Source: Bacteroidales bacterium
Lineage (GTDB): Bacteria > Bacteroidota > Bacteroidia > Bacteroidales > UBA7960
Length of the DNA: 40,899 nucleotides
Direction: 5' to 3'
Assembly (NCBI GenBank): GCA_019429055.1
Contig: JAHYJP010000014.1
Location: forward strand, 1-40,899
Shown: positions 16,266 through 23,759 of the stretch, in pieces
Layout: every line of letters starts with the position of its first letter
Numbering within the stretch: the first letter of the stretch is position 1
Made by a program: the position numbers and the translations under genes
The notes under the pieces: generated by a model
The model's database searches: none
Seen by the model: only the letters and a program-made list of their open reading frames with translations
Told to the model about the DNA's origin: nothing

Positions 16266-16701
16266 GCTTTTCAAGGTTGTCTTTAATCTTCATCAGATTC
16301 TTCAGGAGCTTTTTTTCTTCTCCGGACGATAAACCAGAATATGCCTCAGAAAGAGTATCCTCTGCCAGTATTTTTATCTTGTCGTAATACACCTTTCCCT
16401 TCTGAGTAAGCTCTACCTTGTTTATCCTCCTGTCATTTCTGTCTTTCTTTCTACATATAATCTTATCTTTTTCAAGCCTTAGAAGTAACCTGAGAACCTT
16501 AACCTTATCATATCCAAGGAAATCTGCAATTTGTTGCTGGGATGTGCTTCCGGAAAAGCAGAGCATTGAAATTACACACCACTGTTCCTGGTTAACGGGT
16601 ATTGCTTCACTCTGTAGCTTTTTAAGAAGTCTTAGTCCTAAACCTCTTGAAATTCTGTGGGCAAGATTGCCAAGCGAAGTGTCATAGCGATACTGTCTCA
16701 T
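16135..16701 (-). CDS. MarR-family regulator with altered C-terminus
   Basis: The winged-helix domain is intact: SLGNLAHRISRGLGLRLL, EQWCVISMLCFSGSTSQQQI, ADFLGYDKVKVLRLLLRLEK and the wing KDRNDRRINKVELTQKG. The family part ends near NLMKIKDNLEKQG (about 16270). The remaining 41 residues are the antisense of aquaporin sequence, so the native stop was lost where the two convergent genes were joined. A matching palindrome at 16765-16782 lies upstream and is the likely operator. Function of the regulated gene is unknown because the divergent DNA at 16801-16943 holds no intact gene. Confidence 0.83.
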   Translation of the reverse strand: MRQYRYDTSLGNLAHRISRGLGLRLLKKLQSEAIPVNQEQWCVISMLCFSGSTSQQQIADFLGYDKVKVLRLLLRLEKDKIICRKKDRNDRRINKVELTQKGKVYYDKIKILAEDTLSEAYSGLSSGEEKKLLKNLMKIKDNLEKQGCAKTGPRKYNHQPDHSPELRDEATDLAGLMLMPVIGAVTVM

Positions 16702-16764
16702 AGGTAAAATAATTTCCGAAAATAACCCATTTTTTCATATTTGACGATGATTAGTAAATCTAAT

Positions 16765-16782
16765 TAGTTTCAGATGCAACTA
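16765..16782. promoter_or_regulatory. Probable MarR operator
   Basis: TAGTTTCAGATGCAACTA is an imperfect palindrome (14 of 18 positions symmetric) of the TAGTTKCA-NN-TGMAACTA kind used by MarR-type regulators. It lies 63 bases upstream of the MarR start and just ahead of a rightward -7 box, so binding could control both directions. Confidence 0.5.
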
Positions 16783-16790
16783 TTTTTGTA

Positions 16791-16798
16791 TATATTTG
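16791..16798 (+). promoter_or_regulatory. Bacteroidota-type -7 box (TATATTTG)
   Basis: TATATTTG fits TAnnTTTG exactly. The expected -33 position falls at about 16768, inside the palindrome at 16765-16782 (TTTC there, a poor match to TTTG). The transcript would run into 16801-16943, where I only find short broken frames (for example MKKTCPLSME from 16820), and then the DUF547 gene. Confidence 0.4.
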
Positions 16799-16943
16799 TT
16801 TGTAATCTTATATGGAACCATGAAAAAAACCTGCCCTTTAAGTATGGAGTGAACTTCGGTCATTTCCCCGGCAAATTCCCTGGTCAGTTTATTTATCCTG
16901 TCAGTTTTAGAAAAAAATCCGACAAATAAATAAACTTCAAAAA

Positions 16944-17672
16944 ATGAAAAAATTGATTTCCCTTTTTATTCTTTTATTAATGGTAAATAAGTTGCCGGGA
17001 CAGGAAACTCATGCAAATCATGTTGATCACGGCATTTTCAACAACCTTCTGAAAAAACATGTCTCAACAGATGGCAAAGTAAATTACAGGTGATTTATTA
17101 AGGATATTACCGGACTTGACAATTATCTCAATATTTTAAGGAAATCACACCCTGGTCCGGGCTGGACGCTGCAGGAGAGGATGGCCTACTGGATTAATGC
17201 GTATAACGCATTTACAATCAAGCTGATTACGGAAAACTACCCGGTTAAAAGCATTAAGGACATTAACAAAGACAGTTCACCATGGGATTTACGTTTCATA
17301 GTAATAAATGACAGAACCTATTCCCTCGGTGAGATAGAGAATCAGATCCTTAAAAAGGAATTTAATGATCCTCGTTTCCATTTTGCCATAAACTGCGCGT
17401 CCATTTCCTGTCCGAAGCTTTTAAATGAAGCATACCAGCCTGCTACACTTAACAGACAGCTTGACTATGCGGCAAGGGATTTTATTAATGACGAAACAAG
17501 GAACAGGATATCTCCCGGCTCAGCACAGTTGTCTTCAGTTTTCGAATGGTATAACGGGGATTTTACAAGGGAGGGAACACTGATTGACTTTATAAACAGA
17601 TTTTCGGAAACAAAGATCGGATCAAATGCAAAAGTGAAGTATCTGCCTTATAACTGGAATCTAAATGAATAA
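16944..17672 (+). pseudogene. DUF547 protein gene with an in-frame TGA
   Basis: ATG 16944 begins a signal peptide (MKKLISLFILLLMVNKLPGQ) and the start of the domain (NNLLKKHVSTDGKVNYR), then TGA occurs at 17091. The same frame continues without another stop to 17672 with FIKDITGLDNYLNIL, MAYWINAYNAFTIKLI, FHFAINCASISCPKL and WYNGDFT, the conserved DUF547 motifs. Relatives have Gly where the TGA stands, so one base change (GGA to TGA) would explain it. DUF547 genes often head arsenosugar-type clusters, and the next gene follows after 2 bases. The function of the domain is unknown. An internal start at 17181 would lack the front of the domain. Confidence 0.8.
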
Positions 17673-17674
17673 TT

Positions 17675-18010
17675 ATGGAAAAAACTTATTATAATCCTGA
17701 TGATCTGAAGAAATTCGGTGATATTGGTGAATTTCAGAAAGATTATGCTGACAAATTTTTCGAGTGGTATGGGGCGGTTTTCAGTGAAGGTGCATTGACT
17801 GAAAAAGAAAAAAGTCTTATTGCATTAGCTGTGGCACATGTTGTACAGTGCCCCTATTGTATTGATGCCTATACCACGGAATGTGTTAAAAATGGTTACA
17901 GCAACAGCCAGATGATGGAGGCTGTTCATGTAGGTGCAGCCATCAGAGGCGGGGCAACTCTGGCCCACAGTGTTCAGATGATGAATAAAGTAAAGGATAT
18001 AAGCTTATAA
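17675..18010 (+). CDS. Arsenosugar biosynthesis-associated peroxidase-like protein (AhpD fold)
   Basis: The 111-residue protein is a short carboxymuconolactone decarboxylase-like unit with the redox motif AVAHVVQCPYCIDAYTTECV (CxxC) and GAAIRGGATLAHSVQMMNKV. It starts METYY-like (MEKTYYNPDDLKKF), as do proteins annotated as arsenosugar biosynthesis-associated peroxidase-like. It lies 2 bases after DUF547 and 3 bases before ArsS, which is the conserved order of this cluster. Its reaction is not established; the fold suggests thiol-based redox chemistry. Confidence 0.85.
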   Translation: MEKTYYNPDDLKKFGDIGEFQKDYADKFFEWYGAVFSEGALTEKEKSLIALAVAHVVQCPYCIDAYTTECVKNGYSNSQMMEAVHVGAAIRGGATLAHSVQMMNKVKDISL

Positions 18011-18013
18011 TTC

Positions 18014-18883
18014 ATGAAGGACGAATATCATAAAATCCTTGAATTTAATAGTGATCCTGAGAGCCAGCTTAAAATTCTTGAAGAGGTAACAAGGATTTCT
18101 GACAGGGTTCCATTTTTCAAAGAGAAACTTACGGCTTCAGGCTTAACTGAATTTAAACCAGCCGGCATACAGGTTCTTCAAATAAACCTTGGGAATCTCT
18201 GTAACCAGGCATGCAAACACTGCCATGTAAATGCCGGACCTGCAAAAACAGAAATCATGGACCTGAAAACACTTAAACAGTGTCTTGAGGCAATCAGAAA
18301 CCATCGGATTCCGTTGGTTGATATAACTGGAGGCGCTCCTGAAATGAATCCTGATTTCAGATGGTTTGTCGGCGAACTGAGAAAGCTCGATAAAAAAGTT
18401 ATTGTAAGGTGCAACCTGACAATCTTCTTTGAAGGCGCCAAATATAATGATTTGCCGGCCTTTTACGCAGATAACGGACTTGAGGTGGTCGCATCGCTGC
18501 CTTTCTATTCAGCCGACAGAACTGATAATATGAGGGGCAAAGGCGTCTTTGAAAAATCTGTTCAGGGTTTAAGGTTACTGAATGAAAACGGATATGGACA
18601 AAAAGATTCAGGACTGATGCTGAACCTGGTTTATAATCCCTCAGGTGCTTTCCTGTCAGCCTCCCAGAAATTGCTCGAGGATGAATTCAGACATATTCTA
18701 TTTGACAGATACGGTATCGAATTCAACAACCTGTTTACGATCAACAACATGCCTGTAAGCCGGTTTCTGGACTATCTGTTGCGGTCGGGCAATTATATAG
18801 CATATATCGAACATCTCGTTAACGCATTTAATCCTGTTGCAGCTGCAGGCTCGGGTTCGAGCTGTGGAGGATCAATTGTTTGA
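18014..18883 (+). CDS. arsS: Radical SAM protein ArsS (arsenosugar biosynthesis), internally deleted
   Basis: The iron-sulfur motif CNQACKHC (Cys63, Cys67, Cys70) follows GIQVLQINLGNL, and VDITGGAPEMNPDFRWFV is the glycine-rich SAM motif. This is the TIGR04167 family, which makes the 5'-deoxyadenosyl-dimethylarsine precursor of arsenosugars in organisms with ArsM. At 289 residues the protein is about 50 residues short: after EHLVNAFNPV it passes at once to AAGSGSSCGGSIV, the very C-terminus, so the Cys-containing segment between (CRxxxSxxWDGxLxDCDFN in relatives) is missing while the frame is kept. Loss of those conserved cysteines would be expected to impair the enzyme. No arsM gene is in the window. 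Confidence 0.85.
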   Translation: MKDEYHKILEFNSDPESQLKILEEVTRISDRVPFFKEKLTASGLTEFKPAGIQVLQINLGNLCNQACKHCHVNAGPAKTEIMDLKTLKQCLEAIRNHRIPLVDITGGAPEMNPDFRWFVGELRKLDKKVIVRCNLTIFFEGAKYNDLPAFYADNGLEVVASLPFYSADRTDNMRGKGVFEKSVQGLRLLNENGYGQKDSGLMLNLVYNPSGAFLSASQKLLEDEFRHILFDRYGIEFNNLFTINNMPVSRFLDYLLRSGNYIAYIEHLVNAFNPVAAAGSGSSCGGSIV

Positions 18884-19001
18884 ATGGATTAACCAGCAGT
18901 ATCCGCTGATCGGTACCGACGGGAAGATTACATTGAAGATACATCCCTACAATGAAGAATGGGGCAAATGGATCAGAAACGGGATAAAGACATATGAATG
19001 A
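18864..19001 (+). pseudogene. Orphan C-terminal reading frame in the arsenosugar-type operon
   Basis: In a frame different from ArsS the codons read VEDQLFEWINQQYPLIGTDG then KITLKIHPYNEEWGKW and stop at 18999, overlapping the next start by 8 bases. The coding quality and the tight overlap resemble the end of a real gene that once lay between ArsS and the transferase. I do not recognise the family. It may be the remainder of a gene whose body was removed by deletion. Confidence 0.4.
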
Positions 19002-19608
19002 CAAGCTTCTGATAGTTTTTACAAGGAACCATATAGCCGGCAGGGTAAAATCCCGGATTGCATCAGTCTATGGAAATGAGAAGGCTCTTTTACTCAATGG
19101 TATCCTCATGCACAAAACATTTGAAACGGCCTCGCGTGTTGATTCAGACAAATCTGTAAGCTTCTCCGATTTTATTGACGATACGATTTTTTCCGGATTG
19201 ACAAATGACAGTTCGGTTCAGAAGGGGAATGATCTTGGTGAGAGGATGTATAACTCTTTCCTTCCGGCATTCAATAAAGGTTACAGGCAAATAATACTTA
19301 TTGGCACCGACATCCCTGATCTTACGCCTGAAATTATAAAACAGGGATTCTCCTTGCTGAATGATCATGATTGTGTGATAGGTCCTGCCGGGGATGGCGG
19401 CTATTATCTTATCGGTCTCAGGGTTTTGGATCAGCAGGTATTCTCGGGTATAAGCTGGGGAACCTCTGAAGTTTTTAGTCAGACTACCGACAGGTTGAGG
19501 AAACAGGGATTTTCTTTCAGCCTTCTCCCGGTTTTATGTGATATTGATAATAAAGAGGATGCAATGAAATATCCTGAATTGAAAGATATCCTTTTACGAG
19601 ATCCCTGA
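18994..19608 (+). CDS. TIGR04282-type arsenosugar biosynthesis glycosyltransferase (DUF2064)
   Basis: The 204-residue protein has the family outline: MNDKLLIVFTRNHIAGRVKSR at the start, KGNDLGERMYNSFLPAF, IILIGTDIPDLTPEII and VIGPAGDGGYYLIGL, with the DxD-like and GGDGGY-type nucleotide-sugar motifs of this GT-A group. It has no internal gap that I can see. It is coupled to the preceding orphan frame by an 8-base overlap. In related clusters it is annotated as an arsenosugar biosynthesis transferase; the acceptor is unproven. Confidence 0.85.
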   Translation: MNDKLLIVFTRNHIAGRVKSRIASVYGNEKALLLNGILMHKTFETASRVDSDKSVSFSDFIDDTIFSGLTNDSSVQKGNDLGERMYNSFLPAFNKGYRQIILIGTDIPDLTPEIIKQGFSLLNDHDCVIGPAGDGGYYLIGLRVLDQQVFSGISWGTSEVFSQTTDRLRKQGFSFSLLPVLCDIDNKEDAMKYPELKDILLRDP

Positions 19609-19685
19609 CTGATTTTGTGATGAATTAAACAAGTATGAATATATCTGAAAGTTAATCCGGCATAATAATCTTAGAACTGAATTAA

Positions 19686-20501
19686 ATGCTCAAAAACAGG
19701 ATAAAAAACAGTGCAGAGTTCCTTAAATCAAAGGGATTCTCTTCCGCGGAGACAGCTATTGTACTTGGCACAGGGCTTGGCAGGCTTATAAACAACCTGG
19801 AAATTGAGAATGAGATAGGGTATGATCAGATTCCTCATTTCGAGCAATCCACGGTCGAGTTCCATAGCGGCCGGCTTGTAACCGGATTGCTGAATGGTAA
19901 GAGAGTTATCGCTATGCAGGGTCGTCTGCATTATTATGAAGGTTACTCCATGGAACAGATAACCTTCCCGATCAGGGTTATTAAAGAACTCGGGATTAAA
20001 TACCTTCTTCTTTCAAACGCGGCTGGTGCTGTCAACACTTCTTTCAGGAAAGGATCGTTAATGCTTATAGAGGATCATATTAACCTGCTGCCTGAAAATC
20101 CCCTGCGTGGCCGCAACGATGAGACGATGGGGCCCAGATTCCCCGACATGAGCTGTCCGTATTCGGAGATTCTTAACAAAAGGTTAGTGGAGATTGCCAG
20201 ACGGGAGAAAATTACCCTGAACCGGGGAGTCTATGCAGCCGTACAGGGACCAAACCTCGAAACAAGGGCGGAATACAGGTTCCTGAAAAATATCGGAGCA
20301 GATGCCGTGGGGATGTCTACTGTCCCTGAAGTGATAGTAGCCGCTCACGCGGGTCTTCCGTGTGCAGCAGTCTCGGTTATTACTGATGAATGTGACCCTG
20401 ACAACCTTAGGCCGGTGGATATAAGTGAAATAATAGCAGTTGCTGGAGCAGCTGAATCGGATTTGGTATTACTTATGGTTAACCTGATAAGTGAACTATG
20501 A
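19686..20501 (+). CDS. Purine-nucleoside phosphorylase
   Basis: The 271-residue protein is a complete PNP of the trimeric type: IVLGTGLGRLINNLE, FHSGRLVTGLLNGKRVIAMQ, GRLHYYEGYSMEQITFPIRV, LLLSNAAGAVN, GPNLETRAEYRFLKNIGADA and VGMSTVPEVIVAAHAGLPCA. It releases purine base from nucleosides with phosphate. In this operon it may process the adenosyl moiety left on ArsS products, which fits the known co-occurrence in arsenosugar clusters, but a house-keeping purine role is equally possible. It overlaps the next start by 4 bases (ATGA). Confidence 0.93.
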   Translation: MLKNRIKNSAEFLKSKGFSSAETAIVLGTGLGRLINNLEIENEIGYDQIPHFEQSTVEFHSGRLVTGLLNGKRVIAMQGRLHYYEGYSMEQITFPIRVIKELGIKYLLLSNAAGAVNTSFRKGSLMLIEDHINLLPENPLRGRNDETMGPRFPDMSCPYSEILNKRLVEIARREKITLNRGVYAAVQGPNLETRAEYRFLKNIGADAVGMSTVPEVIVAAHAGLPCAAVSVITDECDPDNLRPVDISEIIAVAGAAESDLVLLMVNLISEL

Positions 20502-21496
20502 CAAAGCATGTTGTAATAATCGGAAACGGTATTTCAGGAATAACTGCCGCAGGCTCCAGACCGAATAAATTCGGATGGCCCGGTCAGGATATGAAAGGTG
20601 TCCACGGGATGTACAGTAAGCAGGACCTTGATATGCTGGAAGAAAGGACTTCTTTTATTAAACACGGAGTAGTTGTCGGAGGGGGTCTGATAGGAATAGA
20701 ACTGGCAGAAATGCTTCTCTCAAGGAAGATAAATGTCACATTTCTGGTAAGGGAGGAGAGCTTCTGGAATAGAATATTACCTTCAGAGGAATCAGAGATG
20801 ATCAACCGGATCATAAGGTCCCATAATATCGACCTGAGATTGAATACCGAACTCGGGGAAATTATTGGTAACAATGACGGGGAAGTTACTTCGGTGATTA
20901 CAAAAGATGATGAGAAAATCGAATGCCAGTTTGTCGGTCTTACTGTCGGTGTCAGTCCGAATATTGAGTTTCTAACGGGAAGCGGTATTGAAACTGACCG
21001 GGGGGTTCTTGTAAACAATTTCCTTGAAACGAATGCACCGGATGTTTACGCTATCGGCGACTGCGTCCAGCATAAAACTCCACCCACCGGAAGAAGAAAC
21101 CTGGAACAGGTCTGGTACACAGGGCGGATAATGGGGGAAACTGTTGCAGAGACTATAGCGGGCACAAGGATTCAGTACAGACCGGGAAACTGGTTCAATT
21201 CGGCAAAATTCTTCGATCTTGAATATCAGACATACGGGATTGTAAATGCAGTTCCAGGGGATGATGAAGATACACTCTTCTTTAAGGATAAAAAGAAAGG
21301 TTATGCCCTGAGGTTGAACTTTCTAAAACACAACAGGCAACTGAAAGGTGTTAATTCACTGGGTTTAAGATTGCGGCACGATGTGATCGACCGGTGGATA
21401 ACGGAAAATGTCACAGTTGATGCTGTTTTAAATAATCTCAACATGGCTCTGTTTGATCCGGAGTTGTATTCCAGACCCAACTTACAGAACCTATAA
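20498..21496 (+). CDS. NAD(P)/FAD-dependent oxidoreductase with FAD-domain deletion
   Basis: The protein begins MTKHVVIIGNGISGITAA, the FAD dinucleotide start, but after 18 residues jumps to GSRPNKFGWPGQDMKGVHGM, which in relatives lies about 100 residues further (the ATGSRPN motif). The frame is kept. The rest is normal: second Rossmann fold GVVVGGGLIGIELAEMLL and FAD end NAPDVYAIGDCVQHK. At 332 residues it misses most of the first FAD half-domain and probably cannot bind FAD well. It overlaps purine-nucleoside phosphorylase by 4 bases and precedes the ferredoxin-type membrane protein, probably its electron partner. Confidence 0.85.
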   Translation: MTKHVVIIGNGISGITAAGSRPNKFGWPGQDMKGVHGMYSKQDLDMLEERTSFIKHGVVVGGGLIGIELAEMLLSRKINVTFLVREESFWNRILPSEESEMINRIIRSHNIDLRLNTELGEIIGNNDGEVTSVITKDDEKIECQFVGLTVGVSPNIEFLTGSGIETDRGVLVNNFLETNAPDVYAIGDCVQHKTPPTGRRNLEQVWYTGRIMGETVAETIAGTRIQYRPGNWFNSAKFFDLEYQTYGIVNAVPGDDEDTLFFKDKKKGYALRLNFLKHNRQLKGVNSLGLRLRHDVIDRWITENVTVDAVLNNLNMALFDPELYSRPNLQNL

Positions 21497-21505
21497 TCTG
21501 AAATT

Positions 21506-23065
21506 ATGACATTGACAGACAAACACATACGTTATACTGGCAAATTTTTATTTCTTGCCGGATTTTTTCTTTTCAATCTGACCCTTTTTACCGGGAGATA
21601 CAGAATCACAAATGATACACTGGCTTTATCAGGATTGAATGAAGAAATGATTACAGTATTAATAAATGAGATCGGCCCTTTACCTGCCGATGACCTTTCA
21701 AAACCACAGATAATAAAAATAACCGGTACCGCGATTCGTAAAGCAAATAAATTATTCAGGCAGGAAAATAAATCTGAACTTGTGGTATATAATGTTCCGG
21801 AAACTGTTTTTAATATCTCAAAATCAGGCATGACCGGATTCCCTGAAAGGAAAAAGGAGTTGTTCTCGTTGCTGGTTTTTACCCTTACGATAGCCGGTGC
21901 ATTAATGATTTTCGCAGGTAACACAGAGTATAACAAGCCAGGCATCAGGAACAACGGGATTTTTGTACGTCCGGCTACCGGGAGAGGTTTCGCCGGTTAT
22001 GCTCTGGCTGCCTATCTCCTTCTGTTTTATACCTGTCTCTATTTTTTCCCTGCGTGGATCACCGAGCCGGTTGCCCTTACAGATCCCATCAGCATGAGGA
22101 TTACCGGACAGCCTGCCGGCAGATGGTTCATGTACGGGTTTTTATATACTGTGTTTATTCTGGTTTTGGGTATTCGGTTCATCATAAGGTACCGAAATAA
22201 CAGGTATCAGGTCTGGAGAACTGTTTCGGTCATTTTCTTTCAGACAATATTTGCTTTTTCCATTCCCCAGATTCTTGCCGTGCTCAATCAACCATACATG
22301 GATCTTAAAAATATCTGGCCGCTCGATTATTCATTTTTCTTCTCTTATCGGATTGGTGAATACATTAATGCAGGTACAATAGGTTATTTTATGATCGGAT
22401 GGGGTATTATGCTGATTATTATTGCTGTACCTGTCCTGACCTATTTCTTCGGAAAGAGATGGTATTGTTCATGGGTCTGCGGATGCGGCGGACTTGCAGA
22501 AACTGCAGGCGATCCCTTCAGACATTTGTCCGACAAATCATTAAAAGCATGGAAGTTTGAAAGGATTTCCATTTATTCAATACTGGTTTTTGCGTCTGTT
22601 ATGACAGCTGCAACGATTGCATCACTTTTCCTGCCTGGAAGCAGAATCTTTGGAATGCCTGCCAATATACTTCAGGGAATATACGGTTTTCTCGTTGGAG
22701 CGGTTCTGGCAGGTGTTGCCGGAACTGTATTATACCCTGTAATGGGAAACAGGGTCTGGTGCAGGTTCTTCTGTCCTCTGGCGGCATATCTGGGAATTGT
22801 GCAGCGCTTCAGGTCGAGATTCAGGATCACAACCAACGGAGGTCAGTGTATCTCATGCGGAAACTGTTCAGCCTATTGTGAGATGGGGATTGACGTCAGG
22901 GCTTATGCTCAAAAGGGTCAGAACATTGTGAGAGCTTCCTGTGTCGGCTGCGGTATCTGCTCAGCCGTCTGCCCCCGGGGAGTGCTGAAACTCGAAAATG
23001 GTCCTGTGAAGGAGAGAGTTAAAATTAATCCTGTTCTTACAGGTAATCTTAATGATATCGTATGA
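21506..23065 (+). CDS. 4Fe-4S membrane protein (NapH/NosR-like)
   Basis: The 519-residue protein has several membrane segments (GKFLFLAGFFLFNLTLF, FAGYALAAYLLLFYTCLYF, FMYGFLYTVFILVLGIRF and others), two membrane-edge cysteine motifs (RWYCSWVCGCGG and WCRFFCPL) and a C-terminal pair of ferredoxin motifs, CISCGNCSAYC and CVGCGICSAVCP. This is the layout of NapH/NosR/RdxA-type electron carriers. It probably passes electrons between the quinone pool and the neighbouring flavoprotein. The gene is intact and overlaps the next one by 4 bases (ATGA). Confidence 0.88.
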   Translation: MTLTDKHIRYTGKFLFLAGFFLFNLTLFTGRYRITNDTLALSGLNEEMITVLINEIGPLPADDLSKPQIIKITGTAIRKANKLFRQENKSELVVYNVPETVFNISKSGMTGFPERKKELFSLLVFTLTIAGALMIFAGNTEYNKPGIRNNGIFVRPATGRGFAGYALAAYLLLFYTCLYFFPAWITEPVALTDPISMRITGQPAGRWFMYGFLYTVFILVLGIRFIIRYRNNRYQVWRTVSVIFFQTIFAFSIPQILAVLNQPYMDLKNIWPLDYSFFFSYRIGEYINAGTIGYFMIGWGIMLIIIAVPVLTYFFGKRWYCSWVCGCGGLAETAGDPFRHLSDKSLKAWKFERISIYSILVFASVMTAATIASLFLPGSRIFGMPANILQGIYGFLVGAVLAGVAGTVLYPVMGNRVWCRFFCPLAAYLGIVQRFRSRFRITTNGGQCISCGNCSAYCEMGIDVRAYAQKGQNIVRASCVGCGICSAVCPRGVLKLENGPVKERVKINPVLTGNLNDIV

Positions 23066-23751
23066 AGAAATCCGTTGGTATCATAATCCCTGCATTTAAC
23101 GAGGAAAATGCCATTGCGGAAGTTCTTAGGGAAATACCTTCCGGCTATGCCGGCGAGATAGTAGTTGTTGATAATAATTCTACAGACAATACAGGAGAAA
23201 AAGCCCGACAGTCAGGTGTCACAGTATTAAGGGAGGTACAAAAAGGCTACGGGGCAGCATGCCTTAAGGGCATATTGTACTTTATGAATAAGGAGAATCC
23301 TCCGGATATAATTGTATTTATAGATGCTGATCATTCTGACTACCCTGAACAGTTGCCTGACCTGATAAAACCGATAATAGAGTCGGGGTGTGACCTGGTA
23401 ATTGGCAGCAGAAGACTGGGGCTGGCCGAAAAAGGATCGATGACACCCCAGCAGATTTTTGGCAACCGGCTGGCAACAAGGTTAATATGGATCTTATACA
23501 GACACAGGTTCACTGATCTGGGCCCTTTCAGGGCAATCAGATTTGACAGGCTTATTGAAATTGGAATGAAAGATATGAATTACGGCTGGACCGTTGAGAT
23601 GCAGGTTAAGGCTGTAAAAAGGAAACTTAAATGTTGCGAGGTTGCTGTTAACTACCGCAGGAGAATAGGTTTCTCAAAGGTTTCCGGAACTTTAAAAGGC
23701 ACAATCATGGCAGGGACCAAGATAATTTATACAATTTTCAAATACTTATAG
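23062..23751 (+). CDS. Family 2 glycosyltransferase (DPM1/polyprenyl-phosphate type)
   Basis: The protein starts KKSVGIIIPAFNEENAIAEV and shows VVVDNNSTDNTGEKA, VFIDADHSDYPEQLP (DxD site), VIGSRRLG and the end-domain FTDLGPFRAIRFDRL. At 229 residues and without membrane segments it is like dolichol/polyprenyl-phosphate sugar transferases that charge a lipid carrier from a nucleotide sugar. It is intact, and translationally coupled to the ferredoxin-type gene. Its cluster position suggests arsenosugar or glycolipid assembly. Confidence 0.88.
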   Translation: MKKSVGIIIPAFNEENAIAEVLREIPSGYAGEIVVVDNNSTDNTGEKARQSGVTVLREVQKGYGAACLKGILYFMNKENPPDIIVFIDADHSDYPEQLPDLIKPIIESGCDLVIGSRRLGLAEKGSMTPQQIFGNRLATRLIWILYRHRFTDLGPFRAIRFDRLIEIGMKDMNYGWTVEMQVKAVKRKLKCCEVAVNYRRRIGFSKVSGTLKGTIMAGTKIIYTIFKYL

Positions 23752-23759
23752 CCTCTAAA

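Noticed and set aside
15923-16387. Plus-strand open frame of 154 codons as one protein
   Set aside because: It joins GMC, aquaporin and antisense MarR sequence in one frame; only the aquaporin part has family motifs, and in a pseudogene context.
17091-17093. TGA in DUF547 as a selenocysteine or tryptophan codon
   Set aside because: Relatives have Gly at this place, no stem-loop typical of a SECIS element was noticed after it, and many intact genes here use TGA as stop (for example those ending at 5098, 13245 and 23065), so reassignment is unlikely.
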